Part shown: piece after piece, positions 26,466 through 35,415 of the stretch | How positions within the stretch are numbered: the stretch's first letter is position 1 | Layout: every line of letters starts with the position of its first letter | Assembly: GCF_017115165.1 (NCBI RefSeq) | Contig: NZ_JABXKF010000069.1 | Coordinates: forward strand, 1 to 39,610 | Direction: 5' to 3' | DNA: 39,610 bases | DNA from: Nostoc sp. LPT | Lineage (GTDB): Bacteria; Cyanobacteriota; Cyanobacteriia; Cyanobacteriales; Nostocaceae | The notes under the pieces: generated by a model | Told to the model about the DNA's origin: nothing | What the model saw: only the letters and a program-made list of their open reading frames with translations | The model's database searches: none | Translations under genes and position numbers: made by a program

Positions 26466-26560
26466 TTTGTCCTTCGTCCTTTATCTTTTGTCCTTTGTCT
26501 TTTGTCGAAAGCTAATAACCAATGACAAATGACCAATGACAAATGACCAATGACTAATAA
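26466..26560. repeat. Short tandem repeats, rpsS-rplV spacer
   Basis: TTTGTCC-like heptamers are followed by AATGACAAATGACC units ending at the rpsS stop. Confidence 0.8.
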
Positions 26561-26839
26561 CTACCTACCTGCTTTTTTGTCGCTTTTTCCATGACCCCTG
26601 TAGGTGCGTGTCGGGGCAAATTCACCCAACTTGTGTCCTACCATCTGTTCATTTACAAAAACGGGAACGTGTTGGCGTCCGTTGTGAACAGCTATGGTAT
26701 GCCCTACCATTAGAGGCAAAATTGTCGAAGCTCGCGACCAAGTTTTAATAACTTCTTTTCTGTTGTTGTCGTTGAGCTTTTCAATTTTCTTTAAGAGATG
26801 ATCCGCAACGAAAGGACCTTTTTTTAGAGAACGACCCAT
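26561..26839 (-). CDS. rpsS: 30S ribosomal protein S19
   Basis: This 92-residue S19 starts [20 protein letters not shown] and carries [20 protein letters not shown] and [16 protein letters not shown]. It sits in the head of the 30S subunit. Coding-strand bases before the ATG are AGCACTTAAAAAAT, with no Shine-Dalgarno, because a repeat copy abuts the start. Confidence 0.97.
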   Translation of the reverse strand: MGRSLKKGPFVADHLLKKIEKLNDNNRKEVIKTWSRASTILPLMVGHTIAVHNGRQHVPVFVNEQMVGHKLGEFAPTRTYRGHGKSDKKAGR

Positions 26840-26840
26840 A

Positions 26841-26999
26841 TTTTTTAAGTGCTGAGTTCTGTTAGCGTTAGCGGGGCGTTTAGCCCGTGCTGAGTTTTGA
26901 GTTTTAAGTTTCGAGTCTCAAGTTTAGAAGTCTTGAGTTTTAAGTGTTGAGTTTTAAGTGTTGAGCTTGAGAATTCCACTCAGCACTCGTTACTCGGTA
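26841..26999. repeat. rplB-rpsS spacer: abutting repeat plus GAGTTTTAAGT-type repeats
   Basis: 26841-26895 (AAGTGCTGAG..., TTAGCGGGGCGTTTAGCCCG) closely matches 27876-27931. It is followed by degenerate TTGAGTTTTAAGTG units. The first bases lie directly against the rpsS start. Confidence 0.75.
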
Positions 27000-27010
27000 C
27001 TCATTACTGA

Positions 27011-27874
27011 TTAAGACTCACGACCACCGCGACCGCGTTTAGAAGACTTACGACGACGACGCACAATCAACTTGCTGCTAAGTTTCTTGCGATTGCGTGT
27101 CTTCGCACCCAATGTGGGTTTACCCCAAGGTGTAACAGGCCCCGATCTACCGATAGGCGCTCTACCTTCACCACCACCATGTGGGTGATCCACTGGGTTC
27201 ATGACGCTACCTCTAACCTTAGGACGGCGACCTTTCCAACGATTTCGTCCGGCTTTACCTGCACTCAGGTTTCTCGCGTCGGTGTTGCCTACTTGCCCAA
27301 TGGTGGCGTAGCATTCGCGTCGAATTAAGCGGACTTCTCCTGAAGGCAATTTGAGAGTTACATAATTACCTTCTTTTGCCACCACTTGGGCGCTAGCACC
27401 AGCAGCACGTACAATTTGACCACCTTTACCAGGAGTGAATTCTACGTTGTGAACACTAGTACCCAAAGGAATCTTTGAGAGCGGTAAGGCATTACCGTCT
27501 TCAAAGGGAGCTTCAGGCCCAGAAATAATGATTGTTCCAACTTTCAACCCGTTGGGGTGAAGGATGTATCGTTTTTCGCCGTCTTGGTAATACAAAAGGG
27601 CAATTCTGGCGTTGCGGTTAGGATCGTATTCAATTGCTGCGACTTTGGCAGGAATATTATGTTTATCCCTTTTAAAATCGATGATCCGATAAAGCTGTTT
27701 GTGTCCGCCACCCCGGCGACGACTAGTAATCCGTCCGTGATTATTCCGACCTTTGGCGCGATGCTTCGAGGTTGTTAAGGATTTTTCTGGTTCGGATCTG
27801 GTAATTTCCGCAAAGTCAGAGATTGTAACTTGGCGAGTGCTGGGGGTATAAGGGCGATAAGAACGAGTACCCAT
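27011..27874 (-). CDS. rplB: 50S ribosomal protein L2
   Basis: This 287-residue L2 is needed for subunit association and for the peptidyl-transferase centre. The central RNA-binding domain includes [20 protein letters not shown]. The C-terminal signature [18 protein letters not shown] contains the key His, and the basic tail ([17 protein letters not shown]) is typical. Coding-strand bases before the ATG are AGCACTTAAAAAT, again with no Shine-Dalgarno. It lies 123 nt after rplW. Confidence 0.98.
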   Translation of the reverse strand: MGTRSYRPYTPSTRQVTISDFAEITRSEPEKSLTTSKHRAKGRNNHGRITSRRRGGGHKQLYRIIDFKRDKHNIPAKVAAIEYDPNRNARIALLYYQDGEKRYILHPNGLKVGTIIISGPEAPFEDGNALPLSKIPLGTSVHNVEFTPGKGGQIVRAAGASAQVVAKEGNYVTLKLPSGEVRLIRRECYATIGQVGNTDARNLSAGKAGRNRWKGRRPKVRGSVMNPVDHPHGGGEGRAPIGRSGPVTPWGKPTLGAKTRNRKKLSSKLIVRRRRKSSKRGRGGRES

Positions 27875-27875
27875 A

Positions 27876-27990
27876 TTTTTAAGTGCTGAGTGCTGTTAGC
27901 GATAGCGGGGCGTTTAGCCCGTGCTGAGTTTAAAATTTTGAGTGCTGAGTTTTGAGCTTAGTAACTCCTAACTCTTAACTTTTAACTCAC
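27876..27990. repeat. rplW-rplB spacer: second copy of the start-abutting repeat
   Basis: 27876-27931 nearly repeats 26841-26895, including GCGGGGCGTTTAGCCCGTGC, in the same orientation and the same position relative to a start codon. GAGTGCTGAGTTTTGAG-type units follow. Confidence 0.75.
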
Positions 27991-27997
27991 AACTTTT

Positions 27998-28312
27998 TTA
28001 GACTTCTGGGAATAGAACTTGTCTAATCTTGTCTTCATCCCCAGGTGCGACGGTGACGATCGCTCGCTTATATTGGGGCTTATAACCAATAAATTTACCA
28101 ACGCGCCGCTTTTTGCGCGGTGGTAAGATAGTGTTGACTTTTACGACCTTGACCTGAAACAAGTCTTCGATCGCAGCCTTGATTTCTGGCTTAGATGCCT
28201 TTGGAATTACTTCAAAGGTGTACTTGTTTTGCTCCATCAAGATGGTCGCTTTCTCGGTGACGATTGGGCGACGCACTAAGTCGGCAAGGTCGCGGGGGTC
28301 AAAGCTAGGCAC
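27998..28312 (-). CDS. rplW: 50S ribosomal protein L23
   Basis: This 104-residue L23 has [20 protein letters not shown] and [20 protein letters not shown]. It sits at the exit tunnel and docks trigger factor and SRP. The start is GTG at 28312, overlapping the end of rplD by 8 nt (GTGCCTAG), which favours coupled translation. Confidence 0.97.
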   Translation of the reverse strand: MPSFDPRDLADLVRRPIVTEKATILMEQNKYTFEVIPKASKPEIKAAIEDLFQVKVVKVNTILPPRKKRRVGKFIGYKPQYKRAIVTVAPGDEDKIRQVLFPEV

Positions 28313-28943
28313 TGTAGACCTCCTGAATTTTTTCTAGGGCTGATGCCGTTACTACAATCTTGTCAGCGTGCAGTAAATCAAAAACATTTAGCTGGTCGGC
28401 TGCAATTAGTTTTAAATTTTCAATGTTGCGGGCTGATAAATAAACGTTATCTGTATCCGCAATTTCAGACAAAATTAACAGTGCCTTGCTTTCTGGTACT
28501 ACTCCCCAACGGGCAAGTGCTGCCACTAATTCTTTAGTTTTGGGGCGAGATAGCTCGGTGCTAAATTCTTCTACTACGATCAAGTCGTCAATCCGGCTGA
28601 CAAATGCTGTCCGCAGTGCTAAACGTCGCTCTTTGCGGTTCAACTTCAGGTCGAAGTCTCTGGGCTTTGGCCCAAAGATCACACCACCGCCACGCCACAA
28701 TGGTGAACGAATAGACCCTGCACGAGCGCGACCAGTACCTTTTTGTCGCCAAGGTTTACGACCGCCACCTCTGACTTCCGAACGAGTTTTTGTACTGGCA
28801 TTTCCTTGACGAGCATTGGTCAATTGCCGTACTAAGGCGCGGTGCACAATATGAGACGCTGTTTCTTCTTTGGCAACGCGCAATTCGAAGGTCGTCTCGC
28901 CGACCTGTTCTCCTTGCCAATTTTTAACTACGCTTTCAACCAT
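28305..28943 (-). CDS. rplD: 50S ribosomal protein L4
   Basis: This 212-residue L4 starts at the ATG at 28943 ([12 protein letters not shown]). The upstream frame from 28973 is repeat-derived. Its long loop has [20 protein letters not shown] and [17 protein letters not shown], which reaches the exit tunnel. In E. coli, L4 also represses its own operon; that is not shown here. An AGGA of repeat origin lies about 12 nt upstream. Confidence 0.97.
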   Translation of the reverse strand: MVESVVKNWQGEQVGETTFELRVAKEETASHIVHRALVRQLTNARQGNASTKTRSEVRGGGRKPWRQKGTGRARAGSIRSPLWRGGGVIFGPKPRDFDLKLNRKERRLALRTAFVSRIDDLIVVEEFSTELSRPKTKELVAALARWGVVPESKALLILSEIADTDNVYLSARNIENLKLIAADQLNVFDLLHADKIVVTASALEKIQEVYSA

Positions 28944-28944
28944 C

Positions 28945-29062
28945 TTTGTTATTTGTCCTTTGTCCTTTGTCATTTGTCATTGGTCTTTTGCCATTTGTCC
29001 TGTGTCATTTGTCCTTTGTCTTTTAACCAATTGACTAATGACCAATGACTAATGACTAATGA
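28945..29062. repeat. Short tandem repeats, rplC-rplD spacer
   Basis: TTTGTCC and TTTGTCA heptamers run into TAATGACCAATGAC units ending at the rplC stop. The two halves are partly complementary. Confidence 0.85.
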
Positions 29063-29695
29063 CTATCCCACTATTTTTGCAGGCACAACACTTACTAGAG
29101 CGCCTGGTTTACCAGGAATGGCTCCCTTAATTAGCAATAAGTTGCGTTCTGGGTCAACTCGCACTATGGTCAGTTTGCGGATTGTAATACGTTTTCCACC
29201 TAAACGCCCTGCCATCCGCTTACCTGGATAGACACGACCGGGTGTTGTACCAGCACCAATAGAACCGGGTGCTCTGTGGTTTTTGGAACCGTGTGACATT
29301 GGCCCGCGACCAAAGTTGTTGCGCTTCTGGTTTCCGGCAAAGCCGCGACCGATGCTTGTACCGACGACATCGACAATTTGACCAGCGCTAAAAATATCTG
29401 CTTTAATCTCTTGACCTAAAGCATAATCACTAGAGCGATCGGTGTGATATTCATTTAAGTGACGCAATGCTGGGGCAGATGATTTAGCCAAATGACCCAA
29501 TAATGGTCTGTTTAGTGCCTTGGGTTTAACTTCGCCATAACCAACTTGAATGGCAAAGTAACCGTCGGTTTCTTTCGTTTTAACTTGTGTAACGGTGCAT
29601 GGCCCTGCTTGAATGACAGTTACAGGAATAGACACTCCTGCTTCGTCAAATATTTGAGTCATGCCCAGCTTGGTGCCGAGAATACCTACAGACAC
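29063..29695 (-). CDS. rplC: 50S ribosomal protein L3
   Basis: This 210-residue L3 shows [16 protein letters not shown], the [20 protein letters not shown] loop that reaches toward the peptidyl-transferase centre, and [18 protein letters not shown]. The start is GTG at 29695, with AAAGGAG about 11 nt upstream. It heads the cluster here; rpsJ (S10), its usual upstream neighbour, is absent. A long non-coding region lies upstream. Confidence 0.97.
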   Translation of the reverse strand: MSVGILGTKLGMTQIFDEAGVSIPVTVIQAGPCTVTQVKTKETDGYFAIQVGYGEVKPKALNRPLLGHLAKSSAPALRHLNEYHTDRSSDYALGQEIKADIFSAGQIVDVVGTSIGRGFAGNQKRNNFGRGPMSHGSKNHRAPGSIGAGTTPGRVYPGKRMAGRLGGKRITIRKLTIVRVDPERNLLLIKGAIPGKPGALVSVVPAKIVG

Positions 29696-30385
29696 AGTAA
29701 CTGGTTCTCCTTTCTACTTGCTGACCTTGGAATTGGACTTTAGAGGACACGCTTTGTACGCATCAGTTTAGGCTAGGTTAGCCTGCGAAATTTAGAATGG
29801 CTTTAGTAAACCGCTCCAAATGCTTTCGGACACAACAAACCGTCTCCTTACTGCTTGATGAATCTGTTTAGCTTCACTCATTAGATCACCAGAACAGCCA
29901 CAAGTCTCTTCCCGTTGGGAAGGAGTAACTTCTGGAATCAATGCAAGGCGCTACAGCTTTAAGCTGTGTGCAGCAATGCTTTCGTCCAAGCAATTGCTCT
30001 GGCACTTTCTGGAGGCAGCGCTGTCGGCGGGTTTTCCGATTTTTACACGCCCGAAGGGCGGCTTCCCGGAGATTGGCTACTGCCGTGTTGCAGTTGGACT
30101 TAAGCGGTTATTACCGCCCAGTATCCGTTAACTGAGACTGACGTAATGCCATGAAACCAACATTGCTGCTCAGTCTTTACTTCCTTAAACACCTTAAACT
30201 ATTGTTTAAGCTTTTGCCTGCTTTTTTAGAGGCATAGGAGTAAACGTACCTTGGAGCTTAGGATTAACTTTGGTTATTCTTCCATAAGCTCTAATGTTGA
30301 CCTGAAAGCTTTCTTAGTTTACCAGTCTACGATCTCTCTGAGTTAAATTATCCAATTTGGATTAAGTCATTAGCTTTTGATGCTA

Positions 30386-30416
30386 ACACTACCTCAGAAT
30401 GACAGTAAAAAGTCAA
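30386..30416 (-). promoter_or_regulatory. Candidate promoter for the rplC cluster
   Basis: On the minus strand TTGACT (30416-30411) and TAGTGT (30391-30386) are separated by 19 nt. Spacing is long and the -10 weak. If used, the rplC leader would be roughly 680 nt. This is a visual match only. Confidence 0.3.
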
Positions 30417-30519
30417 CCTAATTTGCTTGTTTGGTCACAATCTAATAATATAAATTATTTATTTATGTTTGTCCAGTAATTTATAGAGCTATTTTTAGGG
30501 AGTGAGGGAAGCAGGAGGA

Positions 30520-30650
30520 CAAGGAAGAATAACTATGCCCAATGCCCCATGCCCAATGCCCTTCAGGAGTGCTGAGTGCTAAGTGCTGAGTGCTGAGTAA
30601 GAGAGTTAGGAGTTAGGAAGAATTCTTGCCAATGCCCAATGCCCAAAAAA
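30520..30650. repeat. CCCAATGCC and GTGCTGA tandem repeats upstream of ndhN
   Basis: GCCCAATGCCC and ATGCCCAATG units flank a run of AGTGCTGAGTGCTAAGTGCT-type heptamers. These are typical low-complexity intergenic repeats of this kind of genome. Confidence 0.75.
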
Positions 30651-30716
30651 AATGCTTTTAATCTATTGGTTCAGGGTAAATAATAGAGATATCTAAGTGG
30701 GATAAGACGAAAATCT

Positions 30717-31193
30717 ATGGCACTAATTACCACTGGCAACGGTTTAATCCGCGATCTGGAAAAGTTTGGCGCTCTGGGAGTGTATGTACCTTTAGAAGGG
30801 GGTTATGAAGGTCGATATCAGCGCCGACTACGGGCAGCTGGGTATACTACCCTCCACATTACTGCTAAAGGACTGGGTGATGTAGCTGCGTATCTCACAA
30901 GAATTCATGGAGTCAGACCTCCTCATCTTGGTAAAAAAAGTACTGGTAGCGGGGCGGCAGTAGGTCAAGTGTACTATCTTCCACCAATTCTCAATTCTCA
31001 TTTAGAACAGCTACCACCAAAGTCTAAGGGGCTGGTCTTGTGGATTATTGAAGGGCATATTCTTTCCAATGAGGAACTTGAGTATTTGACAAATTTGCCT
31101 CAACTAGAACCACGAGTGAGAGTAATCATTGAGAGGGGGGGCGATCGCTCTTTCCGTTGGACTTCTCTAGAAAAAACTCTGTTAGCTAGTTAG
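30717..31193 (+). CDS. ndhN: NAD(P)H-quinone oxidoreductase subunit N
   Basis: This 158-residue protein matches NdhN, a cyanobacterial and plastid-specific subunit of the thylakoid NDH-1 complex, which drives cyclic and respiratory electron flow and CO2 uptake. Recognisable parts are ALITTGNGLIRDLEKFGALG, GGYEGRYQRRLRAAGYTT and the C-terminal PRVRVIIERGGDRSFRWTSL. It has no membrane span and sits at the peripheral arm. It is divergent from rplC and is transcribed alone. Confidence 0.93.
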   Translation: MALITTGNGLIRDLEKFGALGVYVPLEGGYEGRYQRRLRAAGYTTLHITAKGLGDVAAYLTRIHGVRPPHLGKKSTGSGAAVGQVYYLPPILNSHLEQLPPKSKGLVLWIIEGHILSNEELEYLTNLPQLEPRVRVIIERGGDRSFRWTSLEKTLLAS

Positions 31194-31195
31194 TC

Positions 31196-31230
31196 TTTTG
31201 TCATTAGTCATTTGCTTATGACTAATGACT
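31196..31230. repeat. Short tandem repeats between ndhN and the GNAT gene
   Basis: TTTGTCATTAGTCATTTGC is followed by TATGACTAATGACTC between two convergent genes. The halves are partly complementary. Confidence 0.7.
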
Positions 31231-31695
31231 CAATTCAATCAGCATTTCAATAATGCTGAATCGAAAACCACAAGATGCAAACAACCGCCGTGAAGCCTCG
31301 TTAGCAATTGCTGTATCTAGACGAATTTGCTTGACGCCCATCTGATGAAAGCGTTCAATACTTAGCATTACCATCTGCCGCGCAATTCCTTTTTGGCGAT
31401 ATTCCGCCTCGACCCAGATATCATGAATAAAAGCAAATTCCTGTAATCGGTAAATTGGTATTTCTCGCTCAACTGTTGCCACCAAAAACCCTATAATTTG
31501 CCCTTCATTTTCGGATACTAGAAATATACTGCGCTCGTTATTTGCCAAACGCGTCAACCATTGCTCATAACGCTGTTCTGGATGCGGTAGAAAACCATAC
31601 TTGGCGGAATCCCAAGACTCATGCAAAGCACAAATTTTGGCAACCATTGGTAAAACTGCGGGTACGTCAGTTATTGTGGCGGGGCGGATCAGCAT
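31222..31695 (-). CDS. GNAT family N-acetyltransferase
   Basis: This 157-residue protein has the Gcn5-related acetyltransferase fold. The opening is MLIRPATITDVPAVLPMV, then the acceptor-facing strands FLVSENEGQIIGFLVATVE. The acetyl-CoA motif A is IWVEAEYRQKGIARQMV, with the Q/RxxGxA loop RQKGIA near residues 112-117. NEASRRLFASCGF is motif B. The substrate is unknown. It converges on ndhN and is separated from the RND pump gene by 319 nt. Confidence 0.9.
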   Translation of the reverse strand: MLIRPATITDVPAVLPMVAKICALHESWDSAKYGFLPHPEQRYEQWLTRLANNERSIFLVSENEGQIIGFLVATVEREIPIYRLQEFAFIHDIWVEAEYRQKGIARQMVMLSIERFHQMGVKQIRLDTAIANEASRRLFASCGFRFSIIEMLIELSH

Positions 31696-32014
31696 AAGCT
31701 TTCAAGTTTTTATAGCAAAAGCCTTGGTGATTAGGACATAGATAGATGATAAAACTTAGACACAAAAAGACTTTTCGCCCAGTCCCCATTACCCCTTATC
31801 CCCAGAGGGGGCCCCACTTTCCCCAGTTCCTTGCTATAGCATTGGGAAAAGCTGGCTTGGTTAGAACAGGGGCGATGTCTAAGTGGATATCTGAAATGGT
31901 TATAAGGTTTAGAGACTATGGCAAACGTCTGTCTATTTATAACCACTCCAGAAAGAAACAGCAATCGCGATCGCCAGCAAATCGGTATTGCGCTATGTGC
32001 AACTTAAATGCTCA
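31696..32014. other. Spacer between the RND pump and GNAT genes
   Basis: This is 319 nt without a credible gene. A GC-rich segment CCCCAGAGGGGGCCCCAC is near 31800. Short frames on both strands have no protein-like composition. Confidence 0.45.
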
Positions 32015-35000
32015 TTAGCTGATAAGTTTTTTCGTAACTCCACGCAATCGGGTTAACACTGGCTTCGCCCAATTTCCACCTAGCAAATCGTGCAGCAGAA
32101 TATAAAAACAGGGGATGATAAATAGTGTCAGCATCGTTGCGATCGCCATCCCAAAGAAAACTACAATCCCTAAAGGCTGCAAAAACTCAGAACCTTCACC
32201 AATGCCCAATGCCAAAGGAAACAGTCCCAAGATAGTGGTGACTGTAGTCATGATAATTGGGCGCAAACGTTGAGGAGCAGCTTTCACGATCGCAATTTGG
32301 CGAGTACAACCAACTTCATCCCGAATTTGGTTTGCTAGTTCCACCATCAGAATCCCTGCGTTCACTACAATTCCCACCAGCAGGACGACACCAACAATTA
32401 CAGTTGCGCCAATTGCAGTTTTGGTAATGTAAAGTCCAAAAATTCCCCCAGCTAACGCTAGTGGTACGGTGAACATAATTACCAACGGGTCAATCAGCGA
32501 ATTGTATTGTACCGCCATGACTACAAATATTAAGAACGTCGCCAACGCCCCCAAAGTTTTTAAAGCATCCTGAAGTTGCTGATTCGTTTCTTGGGCAGAA
32601 CTAGGCACAATGGAAACACCATTAGGTAAGTCTACATCTTGGAGTACCTTGTTGACTTCTGCGATCGCTTCACCAAGACTAGCTCCCTCGCTGAGATTTC
32701 CTGCGACAATAAAAGCTTGGCGCTGATTAATCCGTTGCACCTCACCAGGCGCTTGACCTTCTTGAATCTTCGCAACATTAAAAAGGCGGATTAGTTGATT
32801 GTTTTCTGTAAATAGCGGTAATTGCTCTAACTGGGAAGGACGCTGAATCGCTTCTTTATTTAGTTGCACCCGCACATCAAGTAAACGATTACCGCGTTGA
32901 ATTTGCGTGGGAACTGAACCTTCAATTGCTGTTTGAACTGTTGCACCAATTTGTTGAGCACTCAATCCTAAAGCTGAAACCCTTTCCCAGTCTGGGCGAA
33001 TTTGGATTTCCGGTTGTCGAGGGTCGGCATCTGGTCGGAATGTCGCTAATTTTGCCCTTTCTTGTAATGCTTGCAGGACTTGGGCCCCTGCTTGCGTCAA
33101 GTTTTCTTCGTTCTCACCTTGCAGAACCACGTCAACATCTGACCCTTGCACTGGAGAATTACTCAAGATTAAACCCCGTACCTGACCAGGATTGAGGCGC
33201 AGCAGAATTCCTGCTAAGTTGAGTTTGTTAAATTCTTGAGTTACTTTTTTGACGAAAGCTTCGACATCTGTGCCTGGTTTAAGATTGATGGTACTACTGG
33301 CACGTAAAGGATTTTCTGTAGTACTGCTGCCAAATAAATTACCACCCACTGTTGTGAAAGCAGACTCGGTTTCTGGTTGTTTGAGCAAAATGTCATCGAC
33401 AATTTGCATAACTTTTTGAGAAGTTACTAAAGGTGTACCGGGAGGAAACTGTGCTCTCAAGGTAGCTTGTCCGGTACTGATGCGGGGTAAAATTTCTTGG
33501 GGAATTTGACCAAACATGAAGAAGCTACTGCCACCTAAAATTATTAAAGCAGCAGTTACTACGAGGAGCCGATAGCGTAAGACCTTGGTTAAGAAGTTAC
33601 TGTATCCCCGCGTAGCATCTTCAAATCGGTGATTAAACTGTCTAAGCAGCCAAAATTCACTAATTCGACTAGACCAGCGAATTCCTAAAAGTCGAGAAGA
33701 CAGCATTGGCACTACTGTGATCGCAACCACAAGCGATGCTGCGACTGCGAAGCTAATTGTCAGAATCAGTTCATTAAATAGCAGTGCAATAAAGCCACCA
33801 ATTAAGAGGAATGGCACTACAGAAACTAAGTTGGCACCTGTGGCAGCAACCAAAGCAGATTCTACTTCTTGGGAAGCAGTAGTCGCACTGTCAATAAAGA
33901 ATTTGGAATTTCTCCCCTTCTCCTCTGCTCCTCTGCTCCCCCGCTCCCCTGCCTCCATCTCTCTTTGATTGGGAGTCATCCCCGCTTTTTCAGAAATGTT
34001 CTCCAAGATCACAACCGATGTATCAATTGCTTGACCGACTCCTAGTGTCAGACCTGCCAAACTAAACACATTCAAGGTTAAACCAAATATTCTCATTAAA
34101 GCGATCGCTGCCAGAGTACACAGCGGAATCGTCAAACTGATAATGAATGTTTGCCTGAACGATCCTAAAAATAACAACACTGCTGCTGCTGCTAATAATG
34201 CTCCAGAAATCCCCGAAAAGATGACATCATTTAAAGAATTGCGGATGAAGACAGATTCATCTGTGGTGGGACTCAAAGTCATATCTGCTGGAATTAAACC
34301 CGATTGTCGTAATTGTTCAATTCGCCGCTTAACAGCATCTACAACTGTGATTGTGTTGGCTTCAGGCTGCTTTTGGACTGAAAATTTTACCGCAGGCTGA
34401 CGATTCAGATAAACAAATACTCGCTGTTCTTCTGTATCATCAATTACCTCAGCAAAGTCTCGCAAATAAACGCGGCGCGAAGGTGCAGGGGTAGTGGTAG
34501 TAGTAGTAGTGGTAGTGGTAGTGGTATTACTGCTATTACTGGTATTAGCACTACCAGGAGAAGAAACTTCCAAGGAAAGGTTTTCAATTTCCTTGGCATT
34601 TTGGAAGCGTCCGACAGTCCGAGTCAATGGCTCAGAATTTTGCCCCAGAATCCGACCACCAGAAGTATCTTGGTTACGGGCTGTTAATTCATCTAAGACA
34701 TCATTTAACCCCACACCCAAAGCTTGCAATCGGTTTAAGTCAACAAGCACTCGTACTTCTTCCTCTGCGCCACCAGATACATCAACGGAAGCGACTCCCG
34801 GCACGACACTGAGTTCACGGGTTAACTCTTCATCAGCAAATACGCGTAACTCTTTACCTGGCAATGAAGCAGAGGTCAGCGCCAATTCATAAACCGGCAA
34901 TTGAGAAGGATCGACTTTGAATAAGCGCGGCTCCTCTATTGTATCTGGTAGTTGTCCTCGATTTCGGTTAAAAGCAGCAGTTGCATCGTTTAGAGCTTGG

Positions 35001-35338
35001 TCAATATCGCCCCCTGGTTGGAAGTATAAATCGAGGCTTACCTGTCCTTCACGAGTGCGGGAGAAAACTTGCACTACATTCTCGGTTGCCCGTAAAGCTT
35101 CTTCTAAAGGTCTGGTGATTTCATCTACTGCTACTTCTGGCGAAATACCAGGGGCTTCTAGCCGGACGCCAATTCGCGGATAGGTAATAGCCGGTAGCAG
35201 ATCGACTTGGATCGTTGTGAGAAAAAATACCCCAATGACAATTACTGCCACGGTGAGCATGAGTGTGCCAATGTGTTGGCGGATAGCGATCGCACTAAGG
35301 CTAAATCCGCTATTGCCATTATTATTTGCCTGTTGCAT
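32015..35338 (-). CDS. RND-family efflux transporter permease (AcrB-like)
   Basis: This 1107-residue inner-membrane protein has the RND plan: one N-terminal span (LMLTVAVIVIGVFFLTTI), a large periplasmic loop, six spans, a second loop and the last spans. Motifs include PGISPEVAVDEITRPLEEAL, and the last-half GIVVNAGILMVELANQI. At TM4 the acidic pair of AcrB is I-D-T here (Asp439, Thr440). Two low-complexity insertions stand out: a run of 12 Thr near residues 270-283, and a charged EAGERGSRGAEEKGR segment near 460-475 in the TM4-TM5 loop. It follows its adaptor gene by 77 nt. The substrate is unknown. Confidence 0.93.
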   Translation of the reverse strand: MQQANNNGNSGFSLSAIAIRQHIGTLMLTVAVIVIGVFFLTTIQVDLLPAITYPRIGVRLEAPGISPEVAVDEITRPLEEALRATENVVQVFSRTREGQVSLDLYFQPGGDIDQALNDATAAFNRNRGQLPDTIEEPRLFKVDPSQLPVYELALTSASLPGKELRVFADEELTRELSVVPGVASVDVSGGAEEEVRVLVDLNRLQALGVGLNDVLDELTARNQDTSGGRILGQNSEPLTRTVGRFQNAKEIENLSLEVSSPGSANTSNSSNTTTTTTTTTTTTPAPSRRVYLRDFAEVIDDTEEQRVFVYLNRQPAVKFSVQKQPEANTITVVDAVKRRIEQLRQSGLIPADMTLSPTTDESVFIRNSLNDVIFSGISGALLAAAAVLLFLGSFRQTFIISLTIPLCTLAAIALMRIFGLTLNVFSLAGLTLGVGQAIDTSVVILENISEKAGMTPNQREMEAGERGSRGAEEKGRNSKFFIDSATTASQEVESALVAATGANLVSVVPFLLIGGFIALLFNELILTISFAVAASLVVAITVVPMLSSRLLGIRWSSRISEFWLLRQFNHRFEDATRGYSNFLTKVLRYRLLVVTAALIILGGSSFFMFGQIPQEILPRISTGQATLRAQFPPGTPLVTSQKVMQIVDDILLKQPETESAFTTVGGNLFGSSTTENPLRASSTINLKPGTDVEAFVKKVTQEFNKLNLAGILLRLNPGQVRGLILSNSPVQGSDVDVVLQGENEENLTQAGAQVLQALQERAKLATFRPDADPRQPEIQIRPDWERVSALGLSAQQIGATVQTAIEGSVPTQIQRGNRLLDVRVQLNKEAIQRPSQLEQLPLFTENNQLIRLFNVAKIQEGQAPGEVQRINQRQAFIVAGNLSEGASLGEAIAEVNKVLQDVDLPNGVSIVPSSAQETNQQLQDALKTLGALATFLIFVVMAVQYNSLIDPLVIMFTVPLALAGGIFGLYITKTAIGATVIVGVVLLVGIVVNAGILMVELANQIRDEVGCTRQIAIVKAAPQRLRPIIMTTVTTILGLFPLALGIGEGSEFLQPLGIVVFFGMAIATMLTLFIIPCFYILLHDLLGGNWAKPVLTRLRGVTKKLIS

Positions 35339-35415
35339 GATTCTAAGTGATAAGTGCTAAATGCTGACTACTGAGTACTTTTTTTTTGGTATGGTGATTA
35401 TTGCTCACCCTACTA

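Larger units (their letters stand above)
29696..30716. other. Divergent spacer between rplC and ndhN, including probable rplC leader
   Basis: There is no credible gene in 1.0 kb. The half next to rplC contains foldbacks on the minus strand, such as CTTCCC-GTT-GGGAAG (29908-29922) and ACAGC-TTTAA-GCTGT (about 29953-29967). GC-rich palindromic DNA (GCCC-GAA-GGGC) follows near 30050-30060. The ndhN side carries GTGCTGA tandem repeats (30571-30600) and CCCAATGCC repeats. Confidence 0.6.

Noticed and set aside
29941..30135. Small plus-strand frame in the rplC leader
   Set aside because: It has no ribosome-binding site, no recognisable domain, and overlaps palindromic DNA.
34490..34530. Poly-Thr tract as a sequencing artefact
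   Set aside because: The frame is intact on both sides, and mixed ACC/ACT codons argue for a real repeat rather than a homopolymer error.
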